In this document: positions 8,486-19,127 of the stretch, in pieces
How positions within the stretch are numbered: the stretch's first letter is position 1
How the letters are laid out: every line of letters begins with the position of its first letter
Origin: Symbiodinium natans
Taxonomy: Eukaryota > Sar > Dinophyceae > Suessiales > Symbiodiniaceae
Assembly: GCA_905221605.1 (NCBI GenBank)
Contig: CAJNDS010000169.1
Location: forward strand, 739,001 to 803,000
Reading direction: 5' to 3'
DNA: 64,000 nt
The notes under the pieces: model-generated
Databases searched by the model: none
What the model was told of the DNA's origin: nothing
Seen by the model: only the letters and a program-made list of their open reading frames with translations
Program-made: the position numbers and the translations under genes

Positions 8486-11400
8486 GGCATGTTGGGCTCC
8501 ATCAAATCGATGCGCGCTGCAGCAGACCTGCTTGGTGGAGCGGACATCTACATGGAGCCTTGGCTGCAGCGTTTTTAAGGGTAAAGGGTTTTCAGGGTTT
8601 AGGGTTTGAGGGTTTGAGGGTTGAGGGTTTTAGGGTTTAGGGTGTTTAGGGTTTAGGGTTTTAGGTTTAGGGTCCACAGGAGATGAAGGCTTAGCCCAGT
8701 GGCCCTCTGCCGTAGTAGTCTTCGTAGCCCTTTGTTTGGCCTGTCAACCAGAGGTTTTGAAGTGCTGACGTGGCCAGGTGTAAGGCAGAAGACCTTGTGG
8801 ACTGATCAGTATTGAGGCTTAGGAGTTTTTGGGGTGCAGTGTTGGGGCTTCAGGGTTCTGTAGGCGACAGGCGCTTGCTTGGGTGTCGGTTCTTCTCTAG
8901 GCCGGTCGGAGGAGTTTTGCTTCATCATAGGGTTCTATTATGTTAGCAATAGTGGGACCCTCGGAACAACGCCACAAAAACCAATTTACAGGTTGCGGGT
9001 TTATGGCTCACGTGGTGCCTCTTATGGATGCATCGAGCACGCAGACGGACTTTTCTCAAGCTTATGCTGGCAGCAGCTGTATGACTTGGGATGTTCCCCC
9101 TTATACTAACGGTCCTGAATCGGTACTATAGCACCCCTATTACACATTTCCCAGTAAGGACTGTTAGCATACGGGGGAACAGCCCAAATCTATGACCCCC
9201 CACGCTTCGTTCAACAGGGCCAGTTCGCCTTCACCCCACCGGAGGTCATGCTGGAGACAGATGCGGCGCAGATGACCCCCAAGATCTACAAGCTCTTTGC
9301 CAAGTGGGGCGTGAAGCTGCACCTGGAGCTTTGAAAGCTTATTTTGTAGATGTAGACCCAGCAAGCATAGCATCTTTAACCCAAAACATGTCCCCCTCTT
9401 CATGCCCGCCTATCAAATGCTTCCCAGCTCCCAGGTACCCCGTGAAGTGGGATGTTCCTCCTGGCATGAAGCACTACCCAAAGACGGAGCCTCGTGCAGC
9501 AACTCAAGCATACCCCGACCCGGGCCTCAGTAGGGTATCGGGTTTAGGGTTTCGGGTTCTCAGTTGTCCTCTAAATTAACTTACTTCTTTCTTGAGAACG
9601 CCCGTTCTCTTTCGCTTCTCTTTCGCTTTAAGGCCTAAGCCGTTGGGACCGCCCGTTCCCTTCCGTTAGTTGCATCTTTGTCCTTGGTTGCTTTGTTCGG
9701 TTTGTGTGCAGTACAGATAGCCTCGGCGTAAGGTATCTGCACTAGGCTTTAGGAGCTTGCCATTAAATCTCTTGCATTCTCCGGTGCTCAGCTCGACACC
9801 GTGATCTCCGAACGGCTTGATTTCATCTAGTTGACAACAATCCTTTGAATAGATGGTGCTCTCAAATAAGGGTGCGTACCCCTTTCGAGGGTGCCTATAC
9901 TGAGGAGAACAGCGTCCTGGGGGTACTTAAGGACCTTAATTCGTAAACGCTCATACAGGTTTGCAAACTACCTGTCGACCTGCCCTCCATCATCCTCCCT
10001 GCGCGCCCTCATTACGCAGAAGCCTAAGCCCAAAACGGTAATCCTAACAGGAACTTCCCCCATGCAGGACTGGTGCGGTCACCAGGACTTAATTCGGCTC
10101 AACGTTCTTGGCATCGAGGGCTACGATGCCGTGGCCTACTTTGATGGAGATTGCGAGTTCCAGGCCTAGGGTTTAAAGCTTAGGGCCGAAGTGTGATAGG
10201 CCGCGTACACAAGCGTGTGTAGATTAACGTCTTTATTTGCTTGATGTGTTTGTATTGTGTTCATTTAGTATGGTCCCGTTTATGGGTCGGATGAAGAAAT
10301 TGGAAAGGGATCCAGAAACGGAACAATCATTTAGGGAGCTCTACTCGGCTTGTAGCAAGAAGCCTGAGCTGACCAAACAATCATCCTCGGAGAGCCCCCC
10401 CCCCCCCCCCCCCCAAACACACAAAAGCAAACCAACAACTCGTAACCCCAACTCGACATCACTTAGTTCAAGCCTCGTGCTTTATGAAATTTGAGTTCGG
10501 GCATTTTATACACAGATTCCGGATGCTGCTTGTGCTACTTTCGGATTGCACTTGCCGAAGAAACCGATTGACCGAACAGGGCGACATCACGCCGATGATG
10601 CGCTGCGCTGCTACGGGACGATTTCTGAGCACCAGCGGTGGTGACTTCTCCTGCAGTTGCTTTCAAAGCGGGGCGCATTCTTCCTCTAGTCGACTCATTC
10701 TATAGCCTATGGCCCGTCAGAGCTCATCCCCAAGGGTTGACCAGTTTTAGTACTCCTAGCAAACTGTGCACACATGTTTATGAACCCTAAACCCTAAACC
10801 CTAAACCCTAAACCCTAAACCCTAAACCCTAAACCCCCCTGTTTCAATCTTCAATCGGCCATCAGCCCGGCTCAGCAAGCACCCCAGCTCAGGCCAAACC
10901 TTCAAAACCCGAAGCCGTAAGCCTTCAGAACCAGAGTCTGGGATTCCAAATCCCCAGACGCAAGGCCTTGGTCGTCTTTAGGTTTCCCAAAATAGAGGGG
11001 CCTCTTGGGCAGGATAAGTTGTAGTTTTTTGGGAGGTATTTTGTGCAGTGGAGCCCTATATTGGTACATGCGCGTGCCAGTCCAGGGCCACGATGCACAT
11101 ATTATAGGGGTCGGAATAATAACTACATAATACTTTTCCCTTAGGGTCCCTGTATAATTATACTAGGACAACCCCCCAAAATCCCTGTTCTAATTATGAA
11201 GGCCTCTATGTTAGGGCGACGATGCGCATACAAGGCATGGGCGAAGCGCTCAACGTGGGTTTCTTCGCCGTGCGACCCGACAAGCGCCTGGTGGATGCTT
11301 CGGCGACTTGGTCTTGTGATCCCCAGGGGTTTAGAGTTTAGGGTTTAGGGTTTAGGGTTCAGGGTTCAGGGTTTAGGGTTTAGGGCGTGCTGATGCCGCA

Positions 11401-14400
11401 GTTGCGGCGTGCTGCAGCCTTCATACGGGACATTCATATCAAGTACCCATGATGACAATGATTTCGATGTTGAATTGGCATGTGGCCAGCTTTGAACTGC
11501 TGATCAAAAGCGACAAAGTGGTTCGTTTTTTGATTCTGGATTTCCTTCAAGACATTAATTTGAGCGCTGCCAACGCTCAGATCTACTTTGCTCGCGAGAA
11601 CGCCTTCGATCGCGAGACTGGGCAGAAGCGAAGCCGTGAGAACCCTCAGAACCCCGAGTTGGCAAAAGTGGCACTGTGATCCCTTTTGCAAGGGTTTTTT
11701 GGGTTGAGATTTATAGGGTTTAGTGGAGAAGCTTCTTTGCGGAAGCCGTGTTACCCAAAGACACCAGGACTTTGAGCTGTTTTACATGTAATACATGGAA
11801 TGCTCAAGGCCTGAGAGTCGTCTGATGATGCAAGGCCATCAGCTCCATTGACATTTGAGCTCTTAGATTTGCAGGAGTGCAGGCAGTGCTGAAATCCATG
11901 CCATCCCCGACTTCCACACGTGCTCTCTTGTTGGTGTACATGGGGGTGTGTATTCAAAATTGCGTTCACTTACCTCCCCAAGCGCATGGACGTAGTTTGC
12001 AAGAAGTCTAGCCTAGCAAACTGGATCGAAATAGCAAACCTTGGCAGACTAACCCTGTCGCTAAGGCCCCCCTTCAGATAGGAGGGCCCACAAAGGAAAC
12101 CGGATGGGGCGGTGTCGGCTGGGCCCCCACTGGCGGCTACTACGTCGGTGGCTGGGCGCAGACACAGGTAAAGACCGAATGAAGTTGAAGTTTACCGCAA
12201 TGCACATATATGTGTGTATAATGTATATATGAATATCTACCTTTTTTTAATATCTGCATAGTTGTTATCATTAGTACATACACACATACAAGTTTTTGTG
12301 TGTGCTTGTGCGTGTTTTGGTCTTTTTCTTGTCGACCCTCGCCCTGTGCATGTTTTTGCCATATCAGCGTTTGCTTCAAACAGCCCTGAAATGTTTCTGC
12401 AACGAGGTGGCGAGTGTGGGCAGGGCTTCTTCTACACGCTCTTCTACCGGCGGACGCCGAACAGCCGCCGAGCCCCATGGACCTGGTCGAGAGATATTGT
12501 CTTTTCAGAACCCTAAACCCTAAACCCTTTCAAAATTCTTGGAGGGGGCCCTAGGGGAGGTGTAGCGCTTGTCAGCTGCAGAGCCTGCAGCAGAACTTCT
12601 AGAAGGGAACTTGAGACCTCATGGGTCGTTTGTTAGTGGGGCGATTTGAAGTACCCCCCCCCCCCACCATAAAAAAGAATTCAAAGTATAGTTACCCTGC
12701 TTGCAAGCCCACGTACACACTTAAGATTTCGACCACAAAGCCCGAAGCCCTGAAGCGCGAAAACATTAAGGGAGCTCGGAACGCTTGACGCCTTCAGCCT
12801 GAGACTTTTTACTTCAAGAACCGTCTGAAGTTAGAGGTTGGATTGCCGCTGGAAGATTTCTGTGATCATTGCTGGCATTATCACCAGAACAATACGCTAC
12901 TCTTACGTACTCTTACTATTGGCACTCACGTTTTTATGATTCCTACAAATCTTGCGGCAATGGGCACCATTATAACTAGATTACAAGAGAGGGTAGCGCT
13001 CGAGAAGGGGGTGGAGTCTCTCCTTTGTTTGTTCTACCTTATTTACTCGAAGGTATTTCTTTTCAATGCCTCAGGCTGCTATGGCTGAGATGGTCAGAGC
13101 ATACGAAAAAATTTGGACGTAGTCCTTCAGAGTATGTTTGCACTGTAGCGCAGAACGTGTTGCGTTCTGCAGGTGTACGCCTACTATACCCCAAATTTCC
13201 ACAACCCTTGTCCAAATAAGAGAAGCAACTGTGTCGCGCACTTTGAATATAAAACAGGGTCTGCGGAGCCAAGTCTCCTCCCCCCAGACCTTCAAGAAAG
13301 CCGTAGCTGCTCTCAACCCTAACCTCCTAAACCCTAGCATCCCACGCTCCCTCAGGAGTTGAAGTATTCTAGAGGAAGAAATGATGGATCGATAGATAGA
13401 TAGATATATATATATATACACACATTATGTTTGTTTTTCCTTTTGCCCGCGCCCTCCTTCTACGGGTTTTCCCCCCATAACAGGGGGTATGCTTTGTTGG
13501 AGGGCTCCTAGAAGGATAAACAGAAGTTGGAGCACACCCAATCAGGGGGCCGATTTGAACCTCTTCTTAACTTTTTAGTACCCCCCCGCCCCCCCCCCCG
13601 AATCCCTATATAGTCCTTTTTTAAGCCATACAAATTTGTTTTCTTTTGGGCCCCCAAAGCTGCCCTAGCAATGTGCTTGAGGCACTGGAGAGCGTGGGAC
13701 TTTGGGACACCTTTCAGTCCGGGCAGCTCCTGAGCTTGTTCTTAGGGTTCAGGGTTTAGGGTTCAGGGTTTAGGGTTTAGGGTTTAGGGTTTAGGGTTTA
13801 GGGTTTAGGGTCGAGGGGTTCAGATCAGGCTTGCGAGCTCCACGCAACTAGTAAGATCCGGAAGGCCTAAGCCCTAAAGCGCCTAAACCCAAAGCCCCAA
13901 GCACCAGGTGAGGGGATTTGGTGAAGTGCCTGTGGAGCTGTGAATCTGTGACTTTGGGCCGTGGGGATGTCGACATTCGCGCTATAGAGATCAGCCCAGT
14001 TGAGGAGCTGTGTCAGCTTCCTGCAGGTAGCTCGTCAGCCCAGTGGGAAACCCTAAGCTCTCCACCTCTTAAGGCTGGACCGTTGCATCTGGAATTACCA
14101 GACCGCCAGCAACTGCGTGAACGACCTGGACTGCCGCCACGACACCTGCCTCCATGGGTTTTCACGGCTGGAGCTTGAGGATTTTGCCGATTCAGGCACT
14201 TCAGGCTGAGAGTTTGTTGGGGGCTCTTGAGTATGGGAAGCCCAGGGAATGCTTGTGCTGTTTAGTACGCTTGCTTTCAGCCCTGATGATGTCAAAGACC
14301 TCATACTTTTATCCTTCTCACGTATGGGAGTGGAGCCTTTGCCCCTGGCGAACACCTTGCAAAGAACACCGGAATCCCTTCCTCCCAGTGCCCACATGCC

Positions 14401-14598
14401 CAAGCAGACCCAATCAAGTGCAAGCCTCCAGCCACGTAATTAGGCCTCAAACCCACAAGCCCGGAGTTCCAAACCCTACACCCAACTCTCGGCCACGTTG
14501 CCGTGCGTGAGGTCCGAGTTCATCACAAGCCCACACGCGAGCGGGGCGCGCCCATCGAGTGTGACAAGATCAAGTTCAGGATTGCTTGGTTGGCCCAG
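8486..14598 (+). CDS. GT8-like (glycogenin-type) glycosyltransferase, multi-exon gene
   Basis: Exons inferred by hand: 8486-8570, 9061-9092, 9183-9327, 9435-9534, 10068-10163, 10580-10640, 11235-11310, 11565-11667, 12078-12167, 12424 to about 12482, 13669-13725, 14074 to about 14157, 14512-14598. Family hallmarks in order: NVLGIEGYDAVAYFDGDCEF with the DGD (DxD) metal and nucleotide-sugar site, GDITPMMRCAATGRFLSTSG, ALNVGFFAVRPDKRLV, TGWGGVGWAPTGGYYVGG, QGFFYTLFYRR, LDRCIWNYQTASNC, then VRVHHKPTRERGAPIEC. Phases agree across most joins from 9061 to 13725. The likely reaction is sugar transfer from a nucleotide-sugar donor with retention; the acceptor is unknown. The first exon is assigned only by position. 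The join from 14157 to 14512 is out of phase with the GT site and may use a GA donor. Introns carry telomeric arrays and one whole-intron MITE. Confidence 0.7.
8595..8671 (+). repeat. interstitial TTTAGGG array in a GT8-gene intron
   Basis: Imperfect GGGTTTAGGG units begin 25 bp after the proposed 5' splice site at 8570, with one- and two-base slips between units. Confidence 0.85.
9086..9187. mobile_element. introner-like MITE, family C, forming a 90-bp intron
   Basis: Inverted repeats TTGGG(A/C)TGTTCCCCC(T/G)TAT and complement span about 26 bp at each end. The proposed intron is 9093-9182: GGAT|GTTCCCCC on the left and GGGGGAACAG|CC on the right, both inside the repeats. The flanking reading frame (WQQLYDLG, then S, then QIYDPPRFVQQGQFAFTPPE) continues in phase after removal. 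Confidence 0.8.
10782..10838 (-). repeat. interstitial CCCTAAA array (about 8 units)
   Basis: A near-perfect run of CCCTAAA on +, that is TTTAGGG on -, lying in the GT8-gene intron between the exons at 10640 and 11235. Confidence 0.9.
11330..11384 (+). repeat. interstitial TTTAGGG array
   Basis: About seven TTTAGGG units with TTCAGGG variants, 20 bp downstream of the exon ending at 11310. Confidence 0.85.
13745..13811 (+). repeat. interstitial TTTAGGG array
   Basis: About nine units, two of them TTCAGGG, placed 20 bp after the GC-type 5' splice site proposed at 13725. Confidence 0.9.
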
Positions 14599-14833
14599 GC
14601 TTTGAGTCGGGGTCCGTGCATCCTTGCACGGCTCTTCACTGCTCGTTGTGCATGTAGTGAGTCTGAACCCCAAACCCTGAACCTCGTGTTTATCCGCCCA
14701 TGCCCCGATCCCCAAGATGGCCAGTCCTTGAACCCGAAGCCTGAATTCCCAAACCCTCAGTTGAAAGTTTGCGGCCCCAACTTGTGGCCACTTTTGTCGC
14801 CTTTGCGCAACCACTCCCAAAGCACCTCACAAG

Positions 14834-15235
14834 AACGAGGAGGCGACGTGAAGACCTCTTGCGCCGGCAGCACGAGGCGGATGTTTCACATCATAAGAAC
14901 AAAAAATATGTCGGATCCGCAACTTTGCGGTGTTTGATAGAATTATGTATATATAATTGTCTGGTATTCGTTTCATCGACGGCGACATGTCAGTTTTGGG
15001 GGGGGGTGCTTCAGGTCTCGACCCCTCCCTGGCCTTAATTTTTCCCATGGTTCTTAGGATAGATAAAAAATGTATACCCTTTAAGGGATTATATAGGGCC
15101 CTCATTCCCCCACTCCCACTAAGAACCAGCCAGTTTTCGTGCTGCCAGGGTCTTAGCCAGGTGCGGAAACCGCCCACAGCGGAGGAGCTGCGCTTGGCTC
15201 GGGAAGGCCTGGCCATCCGCATCCATTCGCCTCGA
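14834..15235 (+). CDS. two putative exons of a basic protein
   Basis: Exon 14834-14882 reads RRRREDLLRRQHEAD and is followed by GTTTCA. Exon 15161-15235 follows TCTTAGCCAG, reads RKPPTAEELRLAREGLAIRI and is followed by GTCTCT. Both are charged and helix-prone. They may be the 3' end of the glycosyltransferase gene or the start of the next gene. No family is recognised. A short inverted repeat (TGGTTCTTAG and complement) at 15048-15128 sits between them. Confidence 0.4.
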
Positions 15236-15395
15236 GTCTCTAGATCACACTCTTGACAACTGCCTATATATGTGTATATGTGCTTATATATATATATATA
15301 TATTTTTTTTTGTTTTTTGAGAGAGAGAGAGAGGGTACCCTAAATATGAGGCTCCATGTTATATTCTCGGACCCACCATGCACAGCCTGGGCCAG

Positions 15396-16427
15396 GGAAG
15401 CTGCTAAAACACTTGGCGGGTCTTTGCCTTCGAGCGGCCGAGGCACGCCGTCGCAGGCTGCAAACGAGATGCGGGGGGAATCTCCCTTTTGGTTTCTATT
15501 ATAAGGCGGCCCCTAAAATTTTTTTGGCACCCAAAAAAAGGACCACAATTTTCAGAACTGACCATGTGGGGTTGATCTTTTTAATTATGGGCCTTAGGTA
15601 CGTAAACTCTTTAGAAGTTTGGGGTGCCCATGATTGAGATCAAGCCCCGCGTGGAATTAAGGTTTTTGTTTGGAGTCCGGATTGGCGTCTGGGAGTTGAA
15701 ATTCCGCACGTGGTGCTGCTACACAAGCTGCAGCAACGCGCCTCTAGGCACGTTGAAATTCTACACAGCGCTTCGCAGAGTGCCACTTTCCAGGAAGGAA
15801 GTGACGAAGAAACTACACTGCTGCTGCTCAGCTGCGACTTTCCTCCAGAAGCTTGGCTTTGTTTGGGGGCCGTTGCACAGGCAGGGGGCGCCGCGAGGTC
15901 AGAATGAATTGAAATCCCTAGACCCTAAACCCTAAACCCTAAACCCTAAACCCTAAACCCGAGCTTCTCTTGCGTCAAGCTTTGGGATGCCAAGCCAGAA
16001 GGTTGAGCAGAACATCCGCATCGTCGACGACGGCACGGGTGGAGGACTGCTCTGGGTTGCATCAAAGAGGTTTTAGGGTTGAGGGTTTAGGGTCGCGGGT
16101 TGAGGTTGAAGGGTTGAGGGCGGAGGGGGTCATGGAGAGGCTGACAGAAGTGCACACCGCGAATTGCGTGAGAAGTGGGCCTTTCTTTTTGCATGACAGC
16201 CTCCGCTACCCGGCTCTTCACTTGCATTCAACCAGCTCAGTGCGGCTGGCATGCGACCACTACTTGGAGGTTCATGGGTACTTATGACTCCCGAAAAAAC
16301 TGTAACTTCAAGCCCCTAAGCCGCCTAAGCAGGTTATAAGTAGACTTATAATTGGGGTTACAAGTACGTATGACCCTCCAAGTAGCCAGGGCCCATTGCA
16401 TGGAAGCAAAAGAGTTTCCCAAAAAGG
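15396..16427 (+). CDS. phase-consistent exon chain, unrecognised protein
   Basis: Exons: 15396-15456 (KLLKHLAGLCLRAAEARRRR), 15696-15897 (HVVLLHKLQQRASRHVEILH and LLLLSCDFPPEAWLCLGAVA), 15980-16069 (PSQKVEQNIRIVDDGTGGGL), 16140-16269 (SGPFFLHDSLRYPALHLHST and VRLACDHYLE), and 16386 to about 16427 (GPIAWKQKSFPKR). From 15696 on, every join keeps phase (2/1, 2/1, 0/0). The last intron is a family B element. The join 15456 to 15696 does not keep phase, so an exon may be missing. The product is not recognised; the Leu-rich first part suggests helices. Confidence 0.5.
15921..15960 (-). repeat. interstitial CCCTAAA array
   Basis: Five to six CCCTAAA units occupy half of the 82-bp intron between the exons ending at 15897 and starting at 15980. 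Confidence 0.9.
16261..16384. mobile_element. introner-like MITE, family B, copy 1
   Basis: A 124-bp element with inverted ends TACTTGGAGG(T/G)TCAT, TA at both borders and TTATAAG segments inside. The proposed intron 16270-16385 starts GAG|GTTCATGGG within the left repeat and ends CAAGTAG at the right edge. The frame continues in phase 0 on both sides. Confidence 0.8.
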
Positions 16428-17255
16428 GGTTTAGTGTAAACATAGTCAACGGCTTCAGACCTGAGGTCTATACTTGAAGGTTCCCAGCTAGTTGCCCATC
16501 ATCAGGTGTCAATCGGTTATTGCCATTTATTGCCCTACCATTAACCACACTCACACCCATGATCCTCCGAGTACAGGGAGGCCATTGGGTTTAGGGTTTA
16601 GGGTTTAGGGTTTAGGGTTTAGGGTTCACGGTTTAGGGTTCAGGGATGCCAATGCTTTCGGAGGGCCAGTCCATCGTCAGAAAGTCAAAACCTCCATGTT
16701 GCCAGGATTTGTTCTTCTGAAACAGGGTGGCCGGCCACTTCGCATGCACCCGGGTAGTTCCTCACAGTAGGATCCGTATTTTTATTTTTGAGGGTGAGCC
16801 CTAGTAAGGGGTTTTTGGAGGTTCTGGATATGATCAGGGCCCCCCTTTCAAGGGACCCTGGGTGAGTGAGCTGGCCATGCTTTCAGGGGAGTAGGGTCCA
16901 GGGCCTCCGCAGTGTGTTCTGATCTGAGGATGGGATATACATGTCAGAGGGCGCACAATGGGTATGCCTAGATGCCCAGATGTAGCCGTAAGTTTGGGAA
17001 TCTAACCTCATCTCGTCAGATGTACTCTGTACCCTAAAGCATGCTCGGCTGCGTCACCCTAAGTGCACGAAAAGTCTCATGAAGTACCCAGGTGCCACCG
17101 TGATTCCATGCAGTAATTGGTCTCCCCGATGTCTTTCCAGCATCCCGACATCTTCATGGATTTCTGCTGTAGGCACGCGGTTTAGGGTTTAGGGTTTCCC
17201 TAAACCCAAAACCTAAGGCAGTCTCCTTTGCCCCCCTCGCAACAACCGGAAGCAG
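16428..17255. other. intron-like DNA
   Basis: It contains a TTTAGGG array at 16588-16645 and a small one at 17180-17200. Otherwise it is unique DNA without a supported exon. Confidence 0.5.
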
Positions 17256-17513
17256 AGCGAGTTGAGGTGTGCGCACGCTGAGGGCGATGAGGATCCGGAG
17301 ATGGCACGCTCAGGGTCGAGGGCGGTTTAGCGCTGGAGGGGAGACGGGGTAAGTCGAACTACGGCTTGAGTTTGGACAGAATCGACAGGTGTTCGGTTTG
17401 TTGAACAACAACGGACGTTGTGGTGCGGCAGGTATGCAGATTCTGTCTTTCTGCACGCTCAAGCACCTAAGCTGAAGACCGCTTGCATTGCCCTCTACCC
17501 GGAGCAACCTCTG
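17256..17513 (+). CDS. two linked exons, unrecognised protein
   Basis: Exon 17256-17314 (SELRCAHAEGDEDPEMARS) ends in phase 2 before GTCGAG. Exon 17432-17513 (YADSVFLHAQAPKLKTACIA then LYPEQPL) begins in matching phase after GCGGCAG and ends before GTAGGT. The intron is 117 bp. Further weak exons follow (17578-17632, SLFDLGVFMGS; 17891-17927, PKIGFPVDCASW). Confidence 0.5.
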
Positions 17514-17965
17514 GTAGGTATACGCAATAATTACAGCTCTCAAGCCGACTGTACTTGACACCTTAAACCCAAGCCCCCTCTGTGGCGAGCCTGTTTGACT
17601 TGGGGGTGTTCATGGGCAGTTAAGTGGGGCAGCTAGAACGGGGTGTACTACACACGAACCTCGGATGCTGGGGATTCTCTGAATCTTAAACCCCTGAGCC
17701 CCAAAAGCCCCTCGACCCCTCAACCTACACCCCTCGACCCTGAACCCTACATCCCGAAACCCTAAATCCCTCTAACCCTTCTGCCCTAAACCTCTAGGAC
17801 CCCCAAACCCCTAACCCCTAAACCCTAAACCCTAAACCCTAAACCCCTCAATCCCTAAAACGCCGCTCCGAAAGGCGCCTTCAGAGCCCAAGATTGGCTT
17901 TCCCGTGGACTGCGCCTCCTGGAGTTGGAATGTTTAGGGTTTAGAGTGGTTTACGTAGGGTCTAG

Positions 17966-18105
17966 GCTTTAGGCTTTAGGCTTTGGGCTTGGGGCTTTAG
18001 GCTTTAGGCTTTAGGCTTTAGGCTTTAGGCTTTAGGCTTTAGGGTTTAGGGTTTAGGGTTTAGGGTTTAGGGTTTAGGGTTTAGGGTTTAGGGTTTAGGG
18101 TTTAG
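17966..18105 (+). repeat. telomere-variant array: TTTAGGC units switching to TTTAGGG
   Basis: About ten TTTAGGC units (17966-18042), some with G changes, change abruptly to nine or more exact TTTAGGG units (18043-18105). Diverged TTTAGGGTG and TTTAGAATG units follow. Confidence 0.9.
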
Positions 18106-18700
18106 AATGTTTAGGGTGTTTAGAATGTTTAGGGTTTAGCATGTTTCGGTTTTAGGGTTTAGGGCTAGTAGAGGGTTTAGGGCATGACGCCTCCTCCAAT
18201 GTAAGGAATGTACTCCCTACCTAAGAGATATTGGGGCTCGAGGTAGGCTTATACTTTAGCTTTTTATGGCCTCTGCTTGAGACATCTGAGTAGGGTTTAT
18301 ATTCCTTGCATCCCCAAAGGACACGCAACGTATACACTCACCAATCTTGAAAGGGAACCTTATATACACGCACCAAAAACAGTAGTATAGACCCTTGTTT
18401 CGAACAGGGCATCTGGGACCTTTTTAAGGCTTTCACTGGCTTGAGGGCACCCCAAACCCTCTACGCCCCAAACCCTACAATCCCCACCCATACGCCTTAT
18501 AAACCTTATAAACTCCAAAAGCCCTAAACCATGAACCACATGCACTCTATGAACCCTCTCAACCCTGAACTGCCCTAAATAATTGCCCTAAGCCCCCTGT
18601 AACCTTGGGAAATGATCCCAAGAATGGGGTCTTATACCCTCTACTACTATAGCCCCTCTTAAGGCATACCCTAAACTCTAAACCCTAAATCCTAAACCCC

Positions 18701-19009
18701 TGTAATGCCCAAGGCTTCCTCCGCGGCGCACGTCCGCTTCCGGAAGCTGCCATCGGGGGCGAAGCCCGGGAGCTTCGTTCTCCAGCATGACGCTGGGCCG
18801 GGTTCAGGGTTTTAGGGTTTAGGGTTTAGGGTTCAGGGTTTAGGGGTGTTGGGGTTAAGGGGTTTAGAGTGTTTTGGGTTTTGGGGGTTAGGGCTTATAG
18901 GCGGGTGCAAGCTCCCCCTGACAAAAAAACAAATCCCCCCTCAACCGCCTCGACACCTCCAACGCGCCAGACGTTGAAGAGGGGCGTTGCATGAGTTTGC
19001 CCGTACAGG
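18701..19009 (+). CDS. two putative exons ending at a family A element
   Basis: Island 18701-18797 reads HVRFRKLPSGAKPGSFVLQH and has almost all third positions G or C; it lies between telomere-like blocks. Exon 18971-19009 follows GCGCCAG, reads VEEGRCMSLPVQ and runs to CAGG|GTGGGG, which is the inverted repeat of the family A element. After that element the frame meets a stop (GGG TTG TAA), so this may be the gene end. Product unknown. Confidence 0.45.
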
Positions 19010-19127
19010 GTGGGGCCCCCTTACTATGCTAACTGTAGTTAAGGGACTTATAACCTAACTTAGGGTCCTTATAACCCAATTTAGGGCCCTTATAACTCTA
19101 CTTATAACTAGGGGGCCCCACCCTGTA
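19004..19127. mobile_element. introner-like MITE, family A, copy 2 (inverted)
   Basis: The reverse complement of 3427-3550, with one mismatch in 124 bp as read by eye (GTATAG versus GCATAG). The TIRs and bordering TA are intact. The left repeat provides G|GTGGGG directly after an open exon. Confidence 0.9.
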
